Shown one piece after another: positions 8,480-16,789 of a stretch of 64,000 nt of DNA (the first letter of the stretch is position 1; each line of letters opens with the position of its first letter). The position numbers and the translations under genes are program-made. This DNA is from Hyphomicrobiales bacterium (GTDB taxonomy: Bacteria > Pseudomonadota > Alphaproteobacteria > Rhizobiales > Phreatobacteraceae), in the NCBI GenBank assembly GCA_017304475.1, contig JAFKKV010000037.1, positions 1 to 64,000 of the forward strand, in the 5' to 3' direction. The notes beneath the pieces were generated by a model that worked only from the letters and a program-made list of their open reading frames with translations, did not search any database and was not told the DNA's origin.

Positions 8480-9094
8480 ATGCCGACGCTCGAAACACTT
8501 TTCGTCACCAAGCTCTACCGCGCCGAGATCGAAGCTCAGGACGACTTTGCCGACGAGCTGGAACAGGCTTGCCGTTCGCTCGCCGTCGATGACCTCGCCG
8601 GCATCCGCTGGTGCGCCAAGCACGACTATCCCGGCTATACCAGCTACGCCTCGCTGAACGACCTGCCCTGGCGCTTCCCGGTGTTCAAGGCGCTCGGCAA
8701 GCAGCTCGACCGCCATGTCGCGGCCTTCGCCAAGGATCTGGCCTTCGATCTCTCCGGCAAGAAACTGACGCTCGACAGCCTGTGGGTGAACGTATTGCCC
8801 GAAGGCGGCTTCCATTCCGCCCATATCCACCCGCACAGCGTCATTTCCGGCACCTATTACGTCACCATGCCCAAGGGCGCGGCCGCCCTGAAGCTGGAAG
8901 ACCCGCGCCACGCCATGATGATGGCGGCGCCCCCGCGCAAGAAATCGGCACCGCGCGAGCTGCAGGCCTTCGTCTCGGTCGAGCCGCAGCCGGGGACGGT
9001 GCTGCTGTGGGAGAGCTTCCTGCGCCACGAAGTCCCGGTGAACCGCGCCGAAGACGAGCGGATCAGCATCAGCTTCAACTACAATTGGGGCTGA
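8480..9094 (+). CDS. TIGR02466-type putative 2OG-Fe(II) oxygenase
   Basis: A 204-residue protein opening PTLETLFVTKLYRAEI. The core has GGFHSAHIHPHSVISGTYYV, with candidate iron-binding histidines, and LRHEVPVNRAEDERISISFN, with a distal histidine and the 2-oxoglutarate-binding arginine position. This double-stranded beta-helix arrangement matches the TIGR02466 family of putative oxygenases; the substrate is unknown. Its last 20 bases overlap the 3' end of the opposite-strand TetR gene. Confidence 0.8.
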   Translation: MPTLETLFVTKLYRAEIEAQDDFADELEQACRSLAVDDLAGIRWCAKHDYPGYTSYASLNDLPWRFPVFKALGKQLDRHVAAFAKDLAFDLSGKKLTLDSLWVNVLPEGGFHSAHIHPHSVISGTYYVTMPKGAAALKLEDPRHAMMMAAPPRKKSAPRELQAFVSVEPQPGTVLLWESFLRHEVPVNRAEDERISISFNYNWG

Positions 9095-9707
9095 CCGCGG
9101 CTGAACGCGATGGCGCTTCCGTTCGCGGCTCGAGTTCGATCCCGAGTTCGCCGCGCACCGTTTCGGCCAGCAGCTTGCGACAGGCCTCCGGCGTGAGCAG
9201 GCCCGCGGGCGTTGCGGCAATGCAGGCAAGCCCGAGGCCGATCGCCTGCAGGCGCCAGGCCACCGAATCGGCATCGACCCGGGCGCCGGCTGCCGCGCAG
9301 GTCCCGATCAGCTCCGCCAGGCGCCTGTGGCTGTCGCGCAGCGCCGCGGCATAGACAACCGCGAACTCCGCGTCCTGTTGCGCCTCGTTCCAGGCCCCGA
9401 CCCACAGGCGCATGCGCCTTTCGGTATCGGTGAGCGGATCGGCGAGAAACAGCCGCAGGGCTTCGGCCGCCGGCAGATCCCGGCAACGGTCATCGAAACT
9501 CGTGCATTCGGTCGCATAGAAATGCGCGAAAGCCTCCCGGCGCAGCGCCTGGGCGGACGCGAAGTGGTGATGGATGATCCCATTGGCCGCATGGAGCTCG
9601 GCCGCCACGGCGCGGGTGGTCAGCGGCGCGAAGCCGTCCCGCAGCATCACGGCAATGGCCGCTTCGAGGATCGCGGCGCGGCGATCGGCACGGCTCAGAT
9701 AGGCCAT
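9075..9707 (-). CDS. TetR family transcriptional regulator
   Basis: A 210-residue one-domain-plus-effector repressor. The helix-turn-helix lies near residues 10-55: ILEAAIAVMLRDGF, then LTTRAVAAELHAANGIIHHH. The remaining helical part is the usual variable ligand-binding/dimer domain. The ATG at 9707 follows GGAGGAGGGG. It diverges from the GNAT acetyltransferase across 180 bases that contain a perfect inverted repeat, so autoregulation and control of the acetyltransferase are likely. Its 3' end overlaps the oxygenase gene tail to tail. Confidence 0.92.
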   Translation of the reverse strand: MAYLSRADRRAAILEAAIAVMLRDGFAPLTTRAVAAELHAANGIIHHHFASAQALRREAFAHFYATECTSFDDRCRDLPAAEALRLFLADPLTDTERRMRLWVGAWNEAQQDAEFAVVYAAALRDSHRRLAELIGTCAAAGARVDADSVAWRLQAIGLGLACIAATPAGLLTPEACRKLLAETVRGELGIELEPRTEAPSRSAAVSPNCS

Positions 9708-9757
9708 GGCCCCTCCTCCAGTCCGGCTTGACCAATCACAATTCTGAGCATATGTCC

Positions 9758-9779
9758 AATTTGAGCAAACGCTCAAATT
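9758..9779. promoter_or_regulatory. Probable TetR-family operator
   Basis: A perfect inverted repeat, AATTTGAGC-AAAC-GCTCAAATT, with 9-base arms. It is A/T-rich and central in the divergent tetR/GNAT intergenic region. The arm spacing and GAGC..GCTC core are typical of TetR-family half-sites. The adjacent regulator is the obvious binder (inference). Confidence 0.7.
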
Positions 9780-9887
9780 CCCATTGACCGCCTGGCGCCG
9801 GACGGCCCCCGCTTCGCATCCCTGCCGGCTCGGCACTGCAAGAACCGGCAGTCCACGCCCGGACCCGGCGCCTTCAGGAGACTTGTC

Positions 9888-10349
9888 GTGCAGATCCGCC
9901 CCTATCAGCCCGCCGACCGGGACCGCCTCCTCGCCATCTGGCTCGACGCCTCGCGTGTCGGCCATGGCTTTCTTGGCGAGGCCACGCTGCGCGAGCAACA
10001 GGCCAAGGTCGGCGACATCTATCTGCCGATGGCGGACAATTGGGTCGCCGAGATCGACGGGCGGGTGGAAGCCTTTATCGGCCTCATCGACAGCTTCGTC
10101 GGCGGCCTGTTCGTCGATCCGCTGGCGCATGGATCCGGGCTCGGCCGGGCGCTGGTCGAGCATGCCGGCGCCCGCCTGGGACCGTTGACCGTCAGTGTCT
10201 ATGCCGACAACGGCAAGGCGCTCGCCTTCTATCACCGCTGCGGCTTCATCGAAACGGCGCGGAAGCCGGAGGACGACGAGGGCCGGCCGCTGGAGGTCGT
10301 CGACATGCGGCGCGCACCAGCCGCCCATGCCGGCGCCGCCCAACCCTAG
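9888..10349 (+). CDS. GNAT family N-acetyltransferase
   Basis: A 153-residue acetyltransferase. The acetyl-CoA-binding region LFVDPLAHGSGLGRALVEHA (the Q/RxxGxG/A loop, here HGSGLG) is near residues 71-90. The terminal motif SVYADNGKALAFYHRCGFIE near 103-122 is the classic GNAT motif B. It starts at a GTG after AGGAG. Length and pattern fit the YjaB-like group; the substrate is unknown. It is divergent from, and probably controlled by, the TetR repressor. Confidence 0.87.
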   Translation: MQIRPYQPADRDRLLAIWLDASRVGHGFLGEATLREQQAKVGDIYLPMADNWVAEIDGRVEAFIGLIDSFVGGLFVDPLAHGSGLGRALVEHAGARLGPLTVSVYADNGKALAFYHRCGFIETARKPEDDEGRPLEVVDMRRAPAAHAGAAQP

Positions 10350-10355
10350 AGGGAC

Positions 10356-10715
10356 TCACTTGCCCTTGCTGTCGTCGATATGGAAGGCGTGCAGCCAGCG
10401 GTGGAACAACGGCATCAGCACCAGGCCGGTCGCCGCCACGATGACCAGGCCCGACGCCAGCGCGTAGAACCCGGCGAAGATCTTGCCGGCCGACGTCTTG
10501 AGCTCGCCCATCGGCCCCATGCCGGACAGGATCATGGCCGCGTTGACGAAGGCATCGACCGCATTCATGCCTTCGAGAAGCGCATAACCGGACATGCCGA
10601 CCAGCATCATCGCGGTGATCAGCGCCAGGGCGATGAGGCAGGCGCGCCTCACCCGCGACAGGAAGACGCGGCGCGGGGCGAGCGGCTCGTGGCGGCGTTC
10701 GTAGCGCAAGGTCAC
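10356..10715 (-). CDS. Small two-helix membrane protein, channel-like fold without K+ filter
   Basis: A 119-residue inner-membrane protein with two hydrophobic helices (ACLIALALITAMMLVGMSGY and FAGFYALASGLVIVAATGLV). Between them is a pore-helix-like stretch, NAAMILSGMGPMGEL, followed by KTSAGKIFAGFYAL. The layout mirrors a two-transmembrane potassium channel pore module (pore helix, filter, then GxxFAxxY), but the TVGYG/GYGD filter is absent and reads SGMGPMG. The start GTG overlaps the TGA stop of the upstream thioesterase gene (GTGA), so translation is probably coupled. Transport activity is unproven. Confidence 0.75.
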   Translation of the reverse strand: MTLRYERRHEPLAPRRVFLSRVRRACLIALALITAMMLVGMSGYALLEGMNAVDAFVNAAMILSGMGPMGELKTSAGKIFAGFYALASGLVIVAATGLVLMPLFHRWLHAFHIDDSKGK

Positions 10716-11119
10716 TCCGCCAGTGGCGGCACCGGCCGCGGCCGGCCATCCTCGTCGATGGCGACGAAGGCGAAGGTCGCCTCCGTCACCTTCTCGCGGA
10801 TATTGGTGCGGAAGCGCTGCGCCCAGGCCTCGATATGGATCTTCATCGAGGTGCGGCCGACATGGAACACCTCGGTATAGACCTCCAGGATGTCGCCCAC
10901 CCGCATCGGGCGGATGAAGGTCATGGCCTCCACGGCAATGGTCACGACCCGGCCCTGGGCGCGGTCGACGCCGGCCATGCCGCCCGCCTGGTCCATGCGC
11001 GCCATGACCCAGCCGCCGAAAATATCGCCATTGGCATTGGTATCGGCCGGCATGGTGCTGATACGCACCGTGAGTTCGCCACGGGGCTGGCCGTCGGTGG
11101 TCAGGTTCGGATGGGGCAT
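10712..11119 (-). CDS. yciA: Acyl-CoA thioesterase, YciA-like hotdog
   Basis: A 135-residue hotdog-fold thioesterase. The conserved core PADTNANGDIFGGWVMARMDQ (residues about 24-44) carries the catalytic N/D region, and FIRPMRVGDILEVYTEV matches the central strands. It is expected to hydrolyse short and medium acyl-CoAs in the cytosol. Its stop codon overlaps the start of the small membrane protein gene, making a two-gene operon. Confidence 0.9.
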   Translation of the reverse strand: MPHPNLTTDGQPRGELTVRISTMPADTNANGDIFGGWVMARMDQAGGMAGVDRAQGRVVTIAVEAMTFIRPMRVGDILEVYTEVFHVGRTSMKIHIEAWAQRFRTNIREKVTEATFAFVAIDEDGRPRPVPPLAE

Positions 11120-11222
11120 CGCTTTTGGGACTTCCGGGCGGGAGATCGGCCCCGCAGTGAGGCAGGGATTCGCCGGCTTGGCAATTCGGCCGGCCGGCCG
11201 CTTTCGCCCTGGCCCCCAATTG

Positions 11223-11834
11223 TCACATCGGCGGCGCGACGCCGTCCTTCTCGACGGTGACCCGGGCGGCCGAGAGCTTGCCTTCGCCGTCGCGCGTCGC
11301 CGACAGGAACACCGCCGCGCCCGGCACCAAGTCGGCGCGCGAGGCCGGGATCGGCGTGACGACCGGCACGGTCGGCGGCACGTTGACGACGACCGAACGG
11401 CCCTGGAACACCAGATTGAGCTCGCGCCCGGCGGTCTTGGTCACCACCGCCTCGACGGTGGCATTGGTCATGGAGCTGTTCGGGGCGAGATCCCAGGGGT
11501 AATGGCCCTCGCCCGTGCCGCGCAGGGCCTCCGGGAAGACCAGCACTTCGAGGGCCTGCAACTGGCCGTCCGGCCCGGGCTCCGCCGCCGTGCCGATGAA
11601 GCTGCCAGGGGCGATGGCCGAGAGCTCCATGCGGCGCAGCGCACCGACCGTCGCGGTCTCGGCGAGCCGGATCTCGAGCCGCGCGCCGTCGCGGCTCGTC
11701 ACGGTCAGTATCGGGCCTTCGAGCGCGACGATCTTGCCGCGAATGCGCATCGGCGGCGCCGCCTGGGCCGAGGCGGCGGGCGCAGCGCCCATGACGGCAA
11801 GGATCGAGAGAACGGCACGCCGGTGGAGCATCAT
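11223..11834 (-). CDS. Exported protein of unknown function (DUF5666-like)
   Basis: A 203-residue protein with a signal peptide (LHRRAVLSILAVMGAAPAAS, cleaved near AQA). The mature part is beta-rich, with RIRGKIVALEGPILTVTSRD and two related OB-like halves, similar to DUF5666/DUF5667-type periplasmic proteins. The second half carries ATVEAVVTKTAGRELNLVF. No catalytic residues are evident. The start is one of two adjacent ATGs (11834 or 11831). Confidence 0.65.
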   Translation of the reverse strand: MMLHRRAVLSILAVMGAAPAASAQAAPPMRIRGKIVALEGPILTVTSRDGARLEIRLAETATVGALRRMELSAIAPGSFIGTAAEPGPDGQLQALEVLVFPEALRGTGEGHYPWDLAPNSSMTNATVEAVVTKTAGRELNLVFQGRSVVVNVPPTVPVVTPIPASRADLVPGAAVFLSATRDGEGKLSAARVTVEKDGVAPPM

Positions 11835-11913
11835 GGGGAAGGCCTCACGGATATCGGGAGGCAAAACCTATCCCGACATCGCGGGCGCCGTCGGACACGA
11901 GCGCGTGAGGGGT

Positions 11914-12025
11914 GGCGAATGGCGAATGGGGATGAAGCGAGACGCGCAGCGCGCGCAACCCTCTCCCACGAAGACGTGGGCGAGGGTTTACGCACCGCTC
12001 TCGCCGCCCCTACTCGCCATTCGCC
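11914..12025. repeat. Nested palindromic intergenic element
   Basis: Outer inverted arms lie at 11914-11926 and 12013-12025 (12 of 13 bases match). An inner hairpin lies at 11957-11988: 14-base arms with one mismatch around a 4-base loop. The element ends two bases before the stop codon of the HlyU-domain gene. It has the form of a mobile palindromic unit or MITE-like repeat, and may also stabilise or terminate the hlyU-type transcript. Confidence 0.6.
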
Positions 12026-12026
12026 C

Positions 12027-12317
12027 TTAGCGAAACACCCTGTCGCCCTGCTCGTCGACGATCTGGCAGCCCTTGCGGAGCGTGAAGGCCACCGCATCCT
12101 CGAAGCTCGCATGGCGGTCGGCGCGCAGGAACTTGTGCTCCTGCCTGACGCCGTCGATCTCCTTCTCGATCGTGCCGGCGGTCTGGAACTGGCCCTCGTT
12201 CTTGAACGGCGCCGCCCGGATGACGAAGCCCTTATGCTCCATGGAATGGGCCGGATCCGGCGCCTTGGCCTCTTCGCTCGCGGCGCGGCGGCCGAACAGG
12301 GATTTGAGGAAGGACAT
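12027..12317 (-). CDS. HlyU-domain protein
   Basis: A 96-residue protein. After a short basic N-terminus (SFLKSLFGRR) comes the HlyU domain: MEHKGFVIRAAPFKNEGQF, TAGTIEKEIDG and HKFLRADRHASFEDAVAFTL, ending IVDEQGDRVF. The family is named after a Vibrio haemolysin activator, but the alphaproteobacterial versions are short beta-rich proteins of uncertain role and lack the ArsR-type helix-turn-helix. The ATG at 12317 follows a weak ribosome site. Confidence 0.85.
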   Translation of the reverse strand: MSFLKSLFGRRAASEEAKAPDPAHSMEHKGFVIRAAPFKNEGQFQTAGTIEKEIDGVRQEHKFLRADRHASFEDAVAFTLRKGCQIVDEQGDRVFR

Positions 12318-12463
12318 GGCAGCACCTGAGCTGATGGTGTCGTCGACATTGACGGTTGTCGGCAAAATAGCGCGGACGGCGCCCAAGTGAAATCGGCGAC
12401 CGGCGAAATCCCCGCGGCAGATCCGCGCCGTGACGTTGGCCCGGGATCGTGCGGCCGCCGAGG

Positions 12464-13741
12464 TCAGCGGACCGAAAAGGGCGGCTGATAGGGCCTGCCG
12501 AAGGGCACGCCGTTGATCACCGTCTGCACCGGCCTGAGGAAGGCCTGGCCGCTGCGCGTATTGTTGCGCGTATCGACGAAGGAAACCGGCCCTTCCACCA
12601 GTTCCATGATGGCGACGTCGCCCGGCGCGCCGACGCCAAGCGTGCCGACCTTGCTGGTGGCATCGATGACCCGCGCCGGCGCGGCGGTCGCCATGGCGAC
12701 GACCTGCTCGAGCGTATAGCCGAGGGTCAGGAACTTGCTCATCACCCAGGGCAGGAACGGCATGCCCGGCGTGTTGCCCGACCAGACGTGAATATCCGAC
12801 GAGATGGTGTCGGGTGGGCAGCCCTGGCGGATGGCCGCCTCGCAGACGGTGAAATCGAACGAACCGCCGCCATGGCCGACATCGAAGACCACGCCGCGCC
12901 GCTTGGCTTCCAGCGCCGCCGGCAGGATGCGCCCGTCCTGCACGATATTGGTGAAGGCCCCGGCAATGTTGGGGGCGCCCGAAAAGGCATGGGTCAGGAC
13001 GTCGCCCGGACGAAGCAGGTCGAGGATGCCGGTCATCAGCGCCGGCGTCTCGACCCCGCCGATATGGACCATCACCTTGGCTGGCCGGCCCGAGCGCTCG
13101 CAGGCCAGGATCGCCCGTTTCAGCGGCTCCAGGCCATTCCTGGCGATGACGTTTTCGGACATCCGCACCTTGGTGCCGAGCACGAAATCCGGGTTCTCGG
13201 CGATCGCCATGGCGCAGGCGTCGACCTGGGCGAAATCGATATTGTAGAGCTCCGGCACAGGGAAAGCCGAAAGCCCCATATTGGCAATGTGGATGAAGGC
13301 GTGGATGCGGGTGCGCGTCTGGGCCACGATGAAGCGCCTCAGCGCGGCGATATTGTTGGCGCCGGCATCGCCTGCCGAAACCACCGTCGTGGTGCATTGG
13401 TGCGGCACCAATTCGTCGGCGGGAATGCCGATCGCCGAGCCATAGGGAAAGACATGGGCGTGCAGGTCGACGAGGCCCGGCGTCACCAGCTTGCCCGAGG
13501 CGTCGATCATGCGGCTCGTCCGCGCCGCCGGGATCTCGGTCTCCACCGCCTCGATCACGCCGAAGCGAATGCCGATATCACGCTTGCCGCGCAGCGAGCG
13601 GCTCGGGTCGATCACCTCGCCGCCCTTGATCACCAGGTCGAACTTGTCGTTCGGTCCCATGGCCGCGCGCGCCGATCCGGCGCCGAGCATGCCGGCCGCA
13701 ACGGCCGTCTGGACAAAGGCACGACGCGATATCCGGCCCAT
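12464..13741 (-). CDS. Amidohydrolase/deacetylase family metallohydrolase
   Basis: A 425-residue exported TIM-barrel hydrolase. A twin-arginine-like signal (RRAFVQTAVAAGMLGAGSARA) is followed by the beta-sandwich strand FDLVIKGGEVIDP and the metal motif VDLHAHVF near residue 95. Further ligands are likely at the conserved lysine region KVRMSENVI, at VMVHIGG and at LTHAFSG. SSDIHVWSG supplies the catalytic aspartate. It resembles the Atu3266-type amidohydrolase/deacetylase group. The substrate is probably an N-acyl or ester compound in the periplasm. Confidence 0.87.
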   Translation of the reverse strand: MGRISRRAFVQTAVAAGMLGAGSARAAMGPNDKFDLVIKGGEVIDPSRSLRGKRDIGIRFGVIEAVETEIPAARTSRMIDASGKLVTPGLVDLHAHVFPYGSAIGIPADELVPHQCTTTVVSAGDAGANNIAALRRFIVAQTRTRIHAFIHIANMGLSAFPVPELYNIDFAQVDACAMAIAENPDFVLGTKVRMSENVIARNGLEPLKRAILACERSGRPAKVMVHIGGVETPALMTGILDLLRPGDVLTHAFSGAPNIAGAFTNIVQDGRILPAALEAKRRGVVFDVGHGGGSFDFTVCEAAIRQGCPPDTISSDIHVWSGNTPGMPFLPWVMSKFLTLGYTLEQVVAMATAAPARVIDATSKVGTLGVGAPGDVAIMELVEGPVSFVDTRNNTRSGQAFLRPVQTVINGVPFGRPYQPPFSVR

Positions 13742-14217
13742 GGTGGCCCCCCGATCCTAAACGACGTTCCCTCGGGCGGGATCGCAACGCCCGGGTGCCG
13801 GTTCGCCGTCCGGCTTGTTCCGAGCGAAGGCTCAATGATCCCGCGCGGCAGCCAGACTGCGCCGGGCCCCCGCTTCAGGCAAGGACACCGTTGGCCTGGG
13901 CTGCCCGCGCCTCGCCTTCAAGGCTTGCCGAAAAGCCACACTGCGACATCGTCGTCGCTTTGCCCGGTTGTGGAGAAGGGCTTTGCCTGTTATTCAGGCA
14001 GTCTCACGTCGGCACCTCGAACCAGGGAGATCTGCATGCCAGCGATGCCTCTGCTCTTCATCCCTGACCTTGCCGCCCGATCTCGTTAGGTCGGTGACCC
14101 GCCGGTCCGCGCAGGACCGGCCTGCCAGTCAAGGGTCTTCGTGAACCGAGCCGCCGATCGCGGCTCTTCTCCCCTGATCGAACGGCGCGCCTCGCTGAAG
14201 CCGCGCGCCTTCCGTCC
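13742..14217. other. Intergenic stretch, no gene recognised
   Basis: Between the amidohydrolase and the next ABC exporter I see no conserved gene. It contains a 17-codon open frame at 14036-14089 with a GGGAG ribosome site, and an 8-bp hairpin at 14101-14121 (GCCGGTCC and GGACCGGC). Neither has a U-run or other sign that settles its role. Confidence 0.5.
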
Positions 14218-16092
14218 ATGGAGCCGGCGCCGCAAGCGTCGGAACACAGCATGTCCGCCAATTTGAACCGTCGGCCGGATGCCCTCCGGACCGTCCTGCC
14301 ATTCGTCTTCCGCCATTGGGGCCAGGAAAAGCTGCTGGTCGCCAGCATTGCCGGCATGATCACGCTGGCGACGCTCGCCGACGTCTTCCTGCCGCTGTTC
14401 GCCGGCCGGCTGGTCGACGCCCTGTCGAATGCCGCCCTGAGCCGCGAACAGGCGCGCGACGCCGCGATCCAGGCCTTCCTGACCATGGCGGTGCTTGGCG
14501 CCGCCATGATGACGCTGCGCCATATCGCCTGGAGCTGGGTCATCCCGCTGACCCTGCGCATCATGTCGCGGCTGGTGCAGAACGGCTTTCACCGGGTCCA
14601 GCGCCTGTCGACCGACTGGCACGCCAACAGCTTCGCCGGCTCGGTGGTGCGCCAGATCACCCGCGGCATGTGGGCGCTCGACATGATCGACGACACCTTG
14701 CTGCTGGCCCTGCTGCCCTCGGTGGTGGTGCTGGTCGGCACGATGCTGCTGCTCGGCCTGCACTGGCCGGTGCTGGGCCTGGTCATCGCGGTCGGCACCG
14801 TCGCCTATGTCACCATGACGATCATCTTCTCGACCCGCTACATCGCACCGGTGGCCAAGCGTTCCAACGCCATGGACACCCGGCTCGGCGGCGTGCTGGC
14901 CGATGCGCTCGCCTGCAACGCGGTGGTCAAGGCCTTCGGCGCCGAGGCGCGCGAGGACCGTCGGCTGGCGCGCGCGGTCACCCGCTGGCGCGGCCGCACC
15001 GCGCGCACCTGGACCCGCTACACGGTGAGCGGCACGGTGCAATTGATGGCGCTGCTGGTCATCCGCACCTCGGTCACCGCGATCGCGCTGTGGCTGTGGT
15101 GGAACGGCCATGCGACGCCCGGCGAGGTGACCTACGTGCTGACCACCTATTTCGTCGTGCACGGCTACCTGCGCGACATCGGCATGCACATCAATCACCT
15201 GCAGCGCTCGGTCAACGAGATGGAGGAGCTGGTGGCGATCCACGACCAGCCGCTCGGCGTCGCCGATCGCGCCGACGCGGTGCCGATCCGGATCGCCGCG
15301 GGCGAGGTCAGGTTCGACGACGTGACCTTCCACTACGGCCATCACGCGACGCCGCTCTACGACCACCTGTCGCTGACCATCGCGGCCGGTGAGCGGGTCG
15401 GCCTGGTCGGTCATTCCGGCTCGGGCAAGACCACTTTCGTCAAGCTGATCCAGCGGCTCTACGACGTGCAGGGCGGCCGGGTGATCATCGACGGCCAGGA
15501 CCTGGCCGGCGTGACCCAGGCCTCGCTGCGCTCGCAGATCGCCATCGTGCAGCAGGAGCCGGTGCTGTTCCACCGCTCGCTCGCCGAGAACATCGCCTAT
15601 GCCAGACCCGGCGCGTCGATGCAGGAGATCGAGCGGGCGGCCATGCTCGCCAATGCCCATGGCTTCATCGAGCGCCTGCCCGACGGCTACGGCACGCTGG
15701 TCGGCGAGCGTGGCGTGAAGCTCTCGGGCGGCGAGCGGCAGCGCGTGGCGCTCGCCCGCGCCTTCCTGGCGGATGCGCCGATCCTGATCCTGGACGAGGC
15801 GACGTCGAGCCTCGATTCGGAATCGGAGGCGCTGATCCAGGAAGCCATGGAGCGGCTGATGCGCGGGCGTACCGCCATCGTCATCGCCCATCGGCTGTCG
15901 ACGGTGAGGACGCTCGACCGCATCCTGGTGTTCGATCATGGCCGCATCGTCGAGCAGGGCACCCATGACAGCCTGCTCGCCGGCACGGACGGCATCTATC
16001 GCCGCCTGTTCGAGCGCCAGTCCGGCACGGATATGTTCGGCGTCGAGCCTGACGACACCGTGCCGGTCGGCGAGGACGAGGCCGCTGAATGA
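14218..16092 (+). CDS. ABC exporter, fused permease and ATPase
   Basis: A 624-residue half-transporter. The N-terminal membrane domain has hydrophobic segments including LLVASIAGMITLATLADVFL. The ATPase domain has Walker A GHSGSGKTTFVKL near residue 398, signature LSGGERQRVALARAFL near 502, Walker B ILILDEATSSLDSE near 522 and the H-loop IAHRLSTV. It is a type IV exporter, probably a homodimer. Either the ATG at 14218 or the one at 14251 (SANLNRR) could be the start; neither ribosome site is strong. It is not obviously paired with a second half-transporter. Confidence 0.9.
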   Translation: MEPAPQASEHSMSANLNRRPDALRTVLPFVFRHWGQEKLLVASIAGMITLATLADVFLPLFAGRLVDALSNAALSREQARDAAIQAFLTMAVLGAAMMTLRHIAWSWVIPLTLRIMSRLVQNGFHRVQRLSTDWHANSFAGSVVRQITRGMWALDMIDDTLLLALLPSVVVLVGTMLLLGLHWPVLGLVIAVGTVAYVTMTIIFSTRYIAPVAKRSNAMDTRLGGVLADALACNAVVKAFGAEAREDRRLARAVTRWRGRTARTWTRYTVSGTVQLMALLVIRTSVTAIALWLWWNGHATPGEVTYVLTTYFVVHGYLRDIGMHINHLQRSVNEMEELVAIHDQPLGVADRADAVPIRIAAGEVRFDDVTFHYGHHATPLYDHLSLTIAAGERVGLVGHSGSGKTTFVKLIQRLYDVQGGRVIIDGQDLAGVTQASLRSQIAIVQQEPVLFHRSLAENIAYARPGASMQEIERAAMLANAHGFIERLPDGYGTLVGERGVKLSGGERQRVALARAFLADAPILILDEATSSLDSESEALIQEAMERLMRGRTAIVIAHRLSTVRTLDRILVFDHGRIVEQGTHDSLLAGTDGIYRRLFERQSGTDMFGVEPDDTVPVGEDEAAE

Positions 16093-16144
16093 GGCACGGC
16101 CGCGAGGCAAATCGAAGCGGTCCGGCACAAGCCGCCGGGCCGCT

Positions 16145-16789
16145 TCACAGCCGGATCAGCCGATGCGGCAGGGTTTCGATGTCCTGCGTCTCGGCGAATT
16201 CGATGGCGAAGCCTTCGGCGAAATGACGCCGGACCCGCCCGACCACCATGCCGACCGCGATCGGCGTGCCGATCGGCGGCAGAAGATCGGCCGAGACGGC
16301 GACACCGGAGATCGACATGTCGATGACGAGGCAGGTCGATGTGGTGCCGTCGACCAGCGTCAGGGTGGAATAGGGCCTGCGCGGCACGATCCGCTGATAT
16401 TGCCGGGCATCCGGAATATCGTGGTTCTTGTGATCCTCGAGCCAGGCGAGCTTGGCCGCCAGCCGCGCGCGCTCGGCGGGCGTGCCCGAAATGGTCATCA
16501 CGAAGCCGCGCTCCATCAGCCGGGCAATGGTGCCTTCGAGCTTTCCGAACTGGGCGAAATAGGCGATCACCCGCTCACCGACGCCGCCGCTGACCGGCGC
16601 GGCCAGCAGCATGCCCTGCGACGAGATATTGAGGGCCCGGCAGGCGAATTCGCGCCGATTGCCGGAATCGTCGCGTTTCGATCCCAGCATGTAGCGGCCG
16701 GCGATATTGGTGATGACCCGGACATCCCGTCTGCGCTCGAAATCGACCACCTCGGCGAATTGGCGATGCTGCATGGCTGCGGAGGACAT
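16145..16789 (-). CDS. Tandem PilZ domain protein (c-di-GMP receptor)
   Basis: A 214-residue cytosolic protein with two PilZ-like domains. The first has RxxxR within ERRRDVRVITN and the second motif NISSQG. The second has RIVPRR and DMSISG. Both halves therefore keep the arginines and the D/N-x-S-x-x-G loop used to bind c-di-GMP. It may set motility or polysaccharide output in response to c-di-GMP. The gene is isolated and divergent from the SH3-protein gene, with no partner enzyme adjacent. Confidence 0.85.
   Translation of the reverse strand: MSSAAMQHRQFAEVVDFERRRDVRVITNIAGRYMLGSKRDDSGNRREFACRALNISSQGMLLAAPVSGGVGERVIAYFAQFGKLEGTIARLMERGFVMTISGTPAERARLAAKLAWLEDHKNHDIPDARQYQRIVPRRPYSTLTLVDGTTSTCLVIDMSISGVAVSADLLPPIGTPIAVGMVVGRVRRHFAEGFAIEFAETQDIETLPHRLIRL

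Noticed and set aside
14086-16128. 680-codon open frame antisense to the ABC exporter
   Set aside because: It mirrors a real conserved gene. Its product is rich in H, D, R, Q and G with no domain; this is a by-product of high GC in third positions.
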